From: Rickettsia akari str. Hartford
Lineage (GTDB): Bacteria > Pseudomonadota > Alphaproteobacteria > Rickettsiales > Rickettsiaceae
DNA: 64,000 bases
Reading direction: 5' to 3'
Assembly (NCBI RefSeq): GCF_000018205.1
Contig: NC_009881.1
Coordinates: 1 to 64,000, forward strand
Under the pieces are notes generated by a model. The model was not told the DNA's origin. It searched no databases and saw only the letters and a list, made by a program, of their open reading frames with translations. Made by a program: the position numbers and the translations under genes. Position 1 is the first letter of the stretch. Each line of letters begins with the position of its first letter. Positions 59,948 through 64,000 of the stretch are shown here, one piece after another.

Positions 59948-61072
59948 TTAATGCATAATTTGTAATACTTTAAATAATGTTCCCATTTGTTTTGGGGATA
60001 TTAGCCTCTCTACCTGTTTTTCTATTATTCCTGCTTGCTTAGACACTTTTTCAAACTCTACTTCTAGAGGTAATTTGGAAAGATGTCTATTGTTCAGCTT
60101 GTTTTGCAATGTTTGCTTGCGCAATAAGATACCGTTTTCTATTAAAAAATCTCGTTGAGCTATTGTATCTATTACGTTTATTTTATTATTTTTAGCTACT
60201 GTTTTTAATGTATAAAAATCCACATGTGCCGATAAATCAGCTTCTCCAAGATTTTCAAGGATGGGGCAATATTGATGGTTTTTGACCGCTTGTAATGTTG
60301 GATTATATTGATATCCAGTTCTATCATTCGGAGCTATATCATAGCCATAATCTATTATTAAGCAACTACCGCTTAGTGTTTTTAGATGCTGTGCTATAAA
60401 TTTTATAATTTCTATCGATTTATAAGATTCTTCAAGTACTGCTCCGTCTTTTGCTTCAATATGAGTTCTTAGTAGATATTCTTGTAATGGTTTATTAATG
60501 CTTATTTTATCGTATTTAATTCTGCCGTCTACCGGTTGCACTACAAATATTCTTTCATACCATAATTCCTTGACTTTAATATATTGTTTTATCGTCATAG
60601 CATCAAAGAATTCATTAGCTATTATTATAGTAGGTTTTTTTGGTATATCTTCTACAAATGATCGATGGCTAATCGGTAAATTAATATCTTGTAAATTAGC
60701 CTTCTGATGAGCAATAAAATTTTGATTAATTTCTATTAGTTCAATTGATAAAGCTTTGTAAAATTCCGGTACTAATTTTGCAGTGCGTAGTAAATCACGC
60801 ATTAATAGACCACGACCAGGACCAAGCTCTACTAAACTAAGACTTTTTGGGCAACCGATTCTTTGCCACTCTTTGATACACCATAAGCCGATAATTTCAC
60901 CGAATAGCTGTGAAATTTCAGGAGCTGTAACAAAGTCCCCTTCGCCAGCCAATGATTTTACTTTCTTATAATAGGAAGTAGGATTTAAGTTTAATACCTC
61001 CTGCATGAGGACATCGCAAGTAATATAACCGTTTTGTTTAATTAATTGTCTTATTTTGGATTCGATTGACAT
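59948..61072 (-). CDS. SAM-dependent methyltransferase of the MidA/NDUFAF7 family
   Basis: This 374-residue class I methyltransferase is the bacterial relative of the mitochondrial NDUFAF7, which dimethylates an arginine of complex I subunit NDUFS2. Evidence is the N-terminal [20 protein letters not shown], then [20 protein letters not shown], motif [17 protein letters not shown] and LIIDYGYD further on. Rickettsia has complex I, so a role in its assembly is plausible by analogy only. It overlaps the 3' end of lgt by 22 bases, so they are co-transcribed on the minus strand. Confidence 0.85.
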   Translation of the reverse strand: MSIESKIRQLIKQNGYITCDVLMQEVLNLNPTSYYKKVKSLAGEGDFVTAPEISQLFGEIIGLWCIKEWQRIGCPKSLSLVELGPGRGLLMRDLLRTAKLVPEFYKALSIELIEINQNFIAHQKANLQDINLPISHRSFVEDIPKKPTIIIANEFFDAMTIKQYIKVKELWYERIFVVQPVDGRIKYDKISINKPLQEYLLRTHIEAKDGAVLEESYKSIEIIKFIAQHLKTLSGSCLIIDYGYDIAPNDRTGYQYNPTLQAVKNHQYCPILENLGEADLSAHVDFYTLKTVAKNNKINVIDTIAQRDFLIENGILLRKQTLQNKLNNRHLSKLPLEVEFEKVSKQAGIIEKQVERLISPKQMGTLFKVLQIMH

Positions 61073-61830
61073 ATTAAATAACTTCCTAAAATTAACATAG
61101 GTACAGATAAAATTTGTCCCATAGTTAAGTTATCTAAAATAAACCCGATTTGTATGTCTGGTTCTCTAAATATTTCAATAGCGATTCGGAAAAGAGCGTA
61201 AAAGGTTAAAAAGAGTCCTGAGTTTAAACCGCAGTTTTTAAGAGTTTTATTCTTAAATGTTGCATACGCTAAGATACAAAATAATACTAAACCTTCAAAA
61301 AAAGCTTCATATAACTGACTAGGATGTCTTGGCATCAAATCACTATTCGGAAAAATCATACCAAAAGAAGCATTTGTAATACGTCCGTATAGTTCGCCGT
61401 TAATAAAATTAGCGATTCTACCTAAAAATAATCCGATGGGTACTACAGCGGCTATTATATCCGTGAGACTTAAAAAATTAACTTTATATTTGCGACAAAA
61501 CAAATAAGCAGCAATAATCACCCCTAAAGCTCCGCCATGGAAAGACATACCGCCTTCATAAGTTTTTAAGATATCTATTGGATGTAAAAAATATCTAGAA
61601 GGGTTATATAATAAAACAAATCCTAGTCTGCCTCCGACTATTATGCCTATAACGGCATAAGTAATGAAATCTTCTAGAGTTTTTTTGTTAATTTGAGGTT
61701 TAAATTTTTCTATAATTTTGTTTGCATAGAACCAGCTGAGCAAAATTCCTACTACATATGAAAGAGAATACCAAGAGATAGCAAGTGGACCTAGATAGAA
61801 AATAATTGGATTGATATTAGGAAATGTCAT
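61051..61830 (-). CDS. lgt: Prolipoprotein diacylglyceryl transferase
   Basis: Lgt adds the diacylglycerol to the lipobox cysteine of prolipoproteins, the first step of lipoprotein maturation. The 259 residues have seven membrane helices, the signature [14 protein letters not shown] near the middle, and the N-terminal [23 protein letters not shown] in [11 protein letters not shown] contains the essential histidine. The ATG at 61830 gives full length. It is the upstream gene of lgt-midA and serves lipoproteins such as the DsbA-like protein in this window. Confidence 0.96.
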   Translation of the reverse strand: MTFPNINPIIFYLGPLAISWYSLSYVVGILLSWFYANKIIEKFKPQINKKTLEDFITYAVIGIIVGGRLGFVLLYNPSRYFLHPIDILKTYEGGMSFHGGALGVIIAAYLFCRKYKVNFLSLTDIIAAVVPIGLFLGRIANFINGELYGRITNASFGMIFPNSDLMPRHPSQLYEAFFEGLVLFCILAYATFKNKTLKNCGLNSGLFLTFYALFRIAIEIFREPDIQIGFILDNLTMGQILSVPMLILGSYLICQSNPK

Positions 61831-61884
61831 AGATCAATAAGTTATTTAATTCATTTAACATCTGAGTTACGGGAAATTATGTAA

Positions 61885-61960
61885 GTCATTGATGAAGCAA
61901 TCGAGTTTTTTATTATTTTTATGGATTGTCACAGCCACTTCGTGGCTTCGCAATGACAGT
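61885..61960. repeat. Short family B repeat
   Basis: gtcattgatgaagcaatcga and the hairpin-bearing tggattgtcacagccacttcgtggcttcgcaatgac (as two halves) are the shared parts. It lies in the divergent gap between lgt and the mscS-like gene. The rest of the gap (61831-62074) is AT-rich and probably holds both promoters. Confidence 0.65.
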
Positions 61961-62074
61961 ATCTATATTTGTTTAGTAATACCAAATTCTTTTGAGTTAA
62001 AATTATTGATAAAAATAAAATGCTTAGTCATAATAAAAAAGATTTATATTTATAATAATAATGATAGGTAAAAT

Positions 62075-63241
62075 ATGCAATATTTAATGGATCTATATCA
62101 TACCGCAAGTACTGAGTTAGTATTATTGTTTGTTATGTTAGTATCTCTTATACCGGTGATATTTCTAATTAAAAGATTAATTTTTATCCCTGTACAAAAT
62201 TATTTAACTAGACATCATGATTATAAGTATGAAAGGATACTAAAAAAATATCCTATATTTCGTTATTTATTACATACTTTATTAGCACTTTACTTTGTAG
62301 GTTGGGGAAATATTTTCCATATTACTTCTTTTAAAGCACATGTATTACTTGGAATCAAAGATATTATAGTAATCTTATATACTAGTATATCAGTGACGAT
62401 GTTATTATTAACGCTTATAGATGCTTTTGCAGATCTGTATCACGATAGGATCAAAGTTGTTGCAAAAAATGCACCGCTTAGCTTATATTTTCAAATATTG
62501 AAAATTATTGTTGTAGTTATTGCAGTAATGGTAACTATTTCATATATGTTAAATATTTCGCTTAGTACATTCTTAACAAGTTTAGGTGCAGCCGCAGCTC
62601 TTTTAACATTTGTTTTCAAAGATACCGTTTTAGGGTTACTTGCAAGTTTGCAATTAACTACTCAAGAAATTATTAATATTGGAGACTGGGTACGTATAGG
62701 AAAAATTGAGGGAACAGTTGAAAAAATTACTATTTCCGTAGTAACAATTAGGAATTTTGATCAATCTATTTCTACAGTTCCTACTTACAGCATTTTAAAT
62801 TCTAATGTAACTAATTATAGAGGAATTAGTGAATCAGGAGCACGAAGGGTAAAGAGAGTATTTAATATTAATATGGCAACTATTAACTTCTGTGATGCGA
62901 CTATTTTAAAAGAACTAAAAAAATCTCCTCATATATCAAAGGATGTAATAGATAAAATCACTATTGATAAAGAACAGAAAGATTTAACAAACATTAAGCT
63001 GTTCAAATTATATATTCAGGAATATCTAAAAAATAATCCGGCAGTTTATACTGAAGGATTTACTTTTTTAGTAAGACAACTTGAACCTACAATTACCGGG
63101 TTGCCTATAGAAATATATATATTCATTAAAGAAGTGAATTTAGTAGGTTATGAAAATATACAAGACAATATTTCTGAACATTTAATTTCTATACTTCCTG
63201 AATTTAAATTAAAAATATTTCAGAATATAGGAGTGGTATAA
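62075..63241 (+). CDS. Mechanosensitive channel of the MscS family
   Basis: This 388-residue membrane protein has five or so hydrophobic segments before the pore helix. The pore-lining TM3 is FLTSLGAAAALLTFVFKDTVLGLLASLQLT (in two parts), the alanine/glycine-rich MscS signature. The cytoplasmic beta domain follows (GDWVRIGKIEGTVEKITI, VPTYSILNSNVTNY), then a C-terminal alpha/beta lid. It would relieve osmotic pressure. The longer N-terminal part resembles YbdG/YnaI-type members more than the 286-residue MscS. It is followed by a possible hairpin terminator before yidC. Confidence 0.88.
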   Translation: MQYLMDLYHTASTELVLLFVMLVSLIPVIFLIKRLIFIPVQNYLTRHHDYKYERILKKYPIFRYLLHTLLALYFVGWGNIFHITSFKAHVLLGIKDIIVILYTSISVTMLLLTLIDAFADLYHDRIKVVAKNAPLSLYFQILKIIVVVIAVMVTISYMLNISLSTFLTSLGAAAALLTFVFKDTVLGLLASLQLTTQEIINIGDWVRIGKIEGTVEKITISVVTIRNFDQSISTVPTYSILNSNVTNYRGISESGARRVKRVFNINMATINFCDATILKELKKSPHISKDVIDKITIDKEQKDLTNIKLFKLYIQEYLKNNPAVYTEGFTFLVRQLEPTITGLPIEIYIFIKEVNLVGYENIQDNISEHLISILPEFKLKIFQNIGVV

Positions 63242-63261
63242 TATCCCTGAAGTTAAATTTG

Positions 63262-63295
63262 TATACAAGATGGAAGCCGCACTTCATCTTGTATA
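63262..63295. terminator. Hairpin between mscS-like gene and yidC
   Basis: tatacaagatggaag pairs with cttcatcttgtata (one bulged base) around a short loop gccgca. No long T run follows, so it may be a weak terminator or the fossil of a palindromic element. Confidence 0.4.
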
Positions 63296-63369
63296 TATAC
63301 TACTTGATTATTTTCTCTAAATGCTTTAGAACTTAAGGCTTTAAAAATATGAAAATTTAAGACCTAGGA

Positions 63370-64000
63370 ATGAATAATAATATCATTAATTTAATAGCCG
63401 CTATTGTACTGTCTTTAAGTATAATTTTCGGTTGGCAGTATTTTGTTATAAAACCTGAACAAAAAAAACAGCAACAGCAAATAGCAGTGCAGAAAGCAGC
63501 AAATTTAAAGAAACAACAGTTAAAAGCTTTGGTAGAGCCTGCAACTGATATTGTTGTGCAAGAAGAAAGTCAAGTACAGCGTATTAAAATAGAATCTGAA
63601 TCACTCACCGGTTCTATTTCACTCAAAGGACTTAGATTTGATGATTTGATATTAAAAAAATATAAGCAAGATTTATCTAAAAATAGCTCTGATGTTGTAT
63701 TATTTTCACCTACTAATACAGAGCATTCTTATTTTGCCGAAATTGGATTAGTTAGTAATTTATCTAGTGTAAAACTTCCTAATAACGATACAATATGGAG
63801 TAGTGACGGTGAAATATTAAGTCCTGAAAAACCCGTTAATTTATTTTGGGTCAATGAAGACGGAGTTAAGTTTTTAGTTACTATTACCGTTGATAAAAAC
63901 TATTTATTTACTATAGAACAAACCATAGTTAATAATAGCGATAAAGAGCTTCCAATTCAATCATATGGCTTAATAAATCGTAAATATACTGCCGTAGAAA
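63370..64000 (+). CDS. yidC: Membrane protein insertase YidC, 5' part
   Basis: YidC inserts membrane proteins alone or with SecYEG. The window ends after about 210 codons. The start [20 protein letters not shown] is the first transmembrane helix, followed by [20 protein letters not shown] and the periplasmic beta-supersandwich domain ([20 protein letters not shown], then [20 protein letters not shown]). It matches the rickettsial YidC/OxaA N-terminus closely as I remember it. The ATG at 63370 overlaps the AGGA that would be its ribosome site, so spacing is odd, though the start is family-typical. The catalytic C-terminal half lies outside. Confidence 0.93.
   Translation, partial: MNNNIINLIAAIVLSLSIIFGWQYFVIKPEQKKQQQQIAVQKAANLKKQQLKALVEPATDIVVQEESQVQRIKIESESLTGSISLKGLRFDDLILKKYKQDLSKNSSDVVLFSPTNTEHSYFAEIGLVSNLSSVKLPNNDTIWSSDGEILSPEKPVNLFWVNEDGVKFLVTITVDKNYLFTIEQTIVNNSDKELPIQSYGLINRKYTAVE

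Overview
The window is about 32% G+C by eye and carries hallmark genes of an obligate intracellular Rickettsia. These include sca-family autotransporters, a 534-residue OmpB-type protein-lysine methyltransferase next to recF, split F0 ATPase genes, and dense Rickettsia palindromic elements (RPEs) that sit both between and inside genes. A large sca1, an SFG-type repeat load and many gene remnants suggest a spotted fever or transitional group species. I cannot name the species. Base 1 is the start codon of the ppsR/RP001 gene, which in Rickettsia and Caulobacter lies beside hemE and the replication origin, so the window most likely starts at the conventional chromosome start.

Layout. 1-8520: ppsR, trxA, an O-antigen type ABC exporter (wzt/wzm), a fused glutamate-synthase-beta-like flavoprotein with three in-frame RPEs, then lipid A and fatty acid genes lpxA (frameshifted), fabZ and lpxD on the minus strand. 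8520-21700: mostly decayed accessory DNA around clpB, phaB and a conserved rickettsial gene. It holds a patatin remnant, an ADP-ribosyltransferase-like toxin remnant, a long decayed gene carrying a perfect hairpin insertion, a broken mazEF-like module, and a decayed sca-like autotransporter. 22100-30350: cvpA, yqgE, a SCO-like protein lacking its cysteines, a large decayed TPR gene, a decaying folate cluster (folB-folKP-folA) ending in a CADD/TenA-like gene with a single frameshift, and recF. 30580-36600: the lysine methyltransferase, carD, a DsbA-like lipoprotein with an exact 120-bp internal duplication, and the F0 operon atpI-B-E-F'-F interrupted by a repeat.

36600-44600: STAND/TPR remnant, tRNA-Glu, sca1 and decayed comEC. 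44780-50080: cca, znuA-like, tsaE, an orphan antitoxin, a polysaccharide deacetylase, dusB and tRNA-Phe. 50240-52150: two inverted, near-identical and equally dead IS200-type transposase copies, then a decayed OmpR/PhoB response regulator. 52320-57030: rpsF-rpsR-rplI, tilS and ftsH. 57050-58710: decayed type II restriction-modification pair. 58740-64000: sdhB, LprI-like remnant, midA-lgt, an mscS-like channel and the 5' part of yidC.

The core genes are intact and ordinary. The interest lies in how repeats rewrote coding sequence (new start codon, new C-terminus, insertion inside an Fe-S motif) and in the readable fossils of toxins, folate synthesis, signalling and restriction-modification. 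All pseudogene calls rest on my own hand reading of frames. Some single-base lesions could be sequencing errors.
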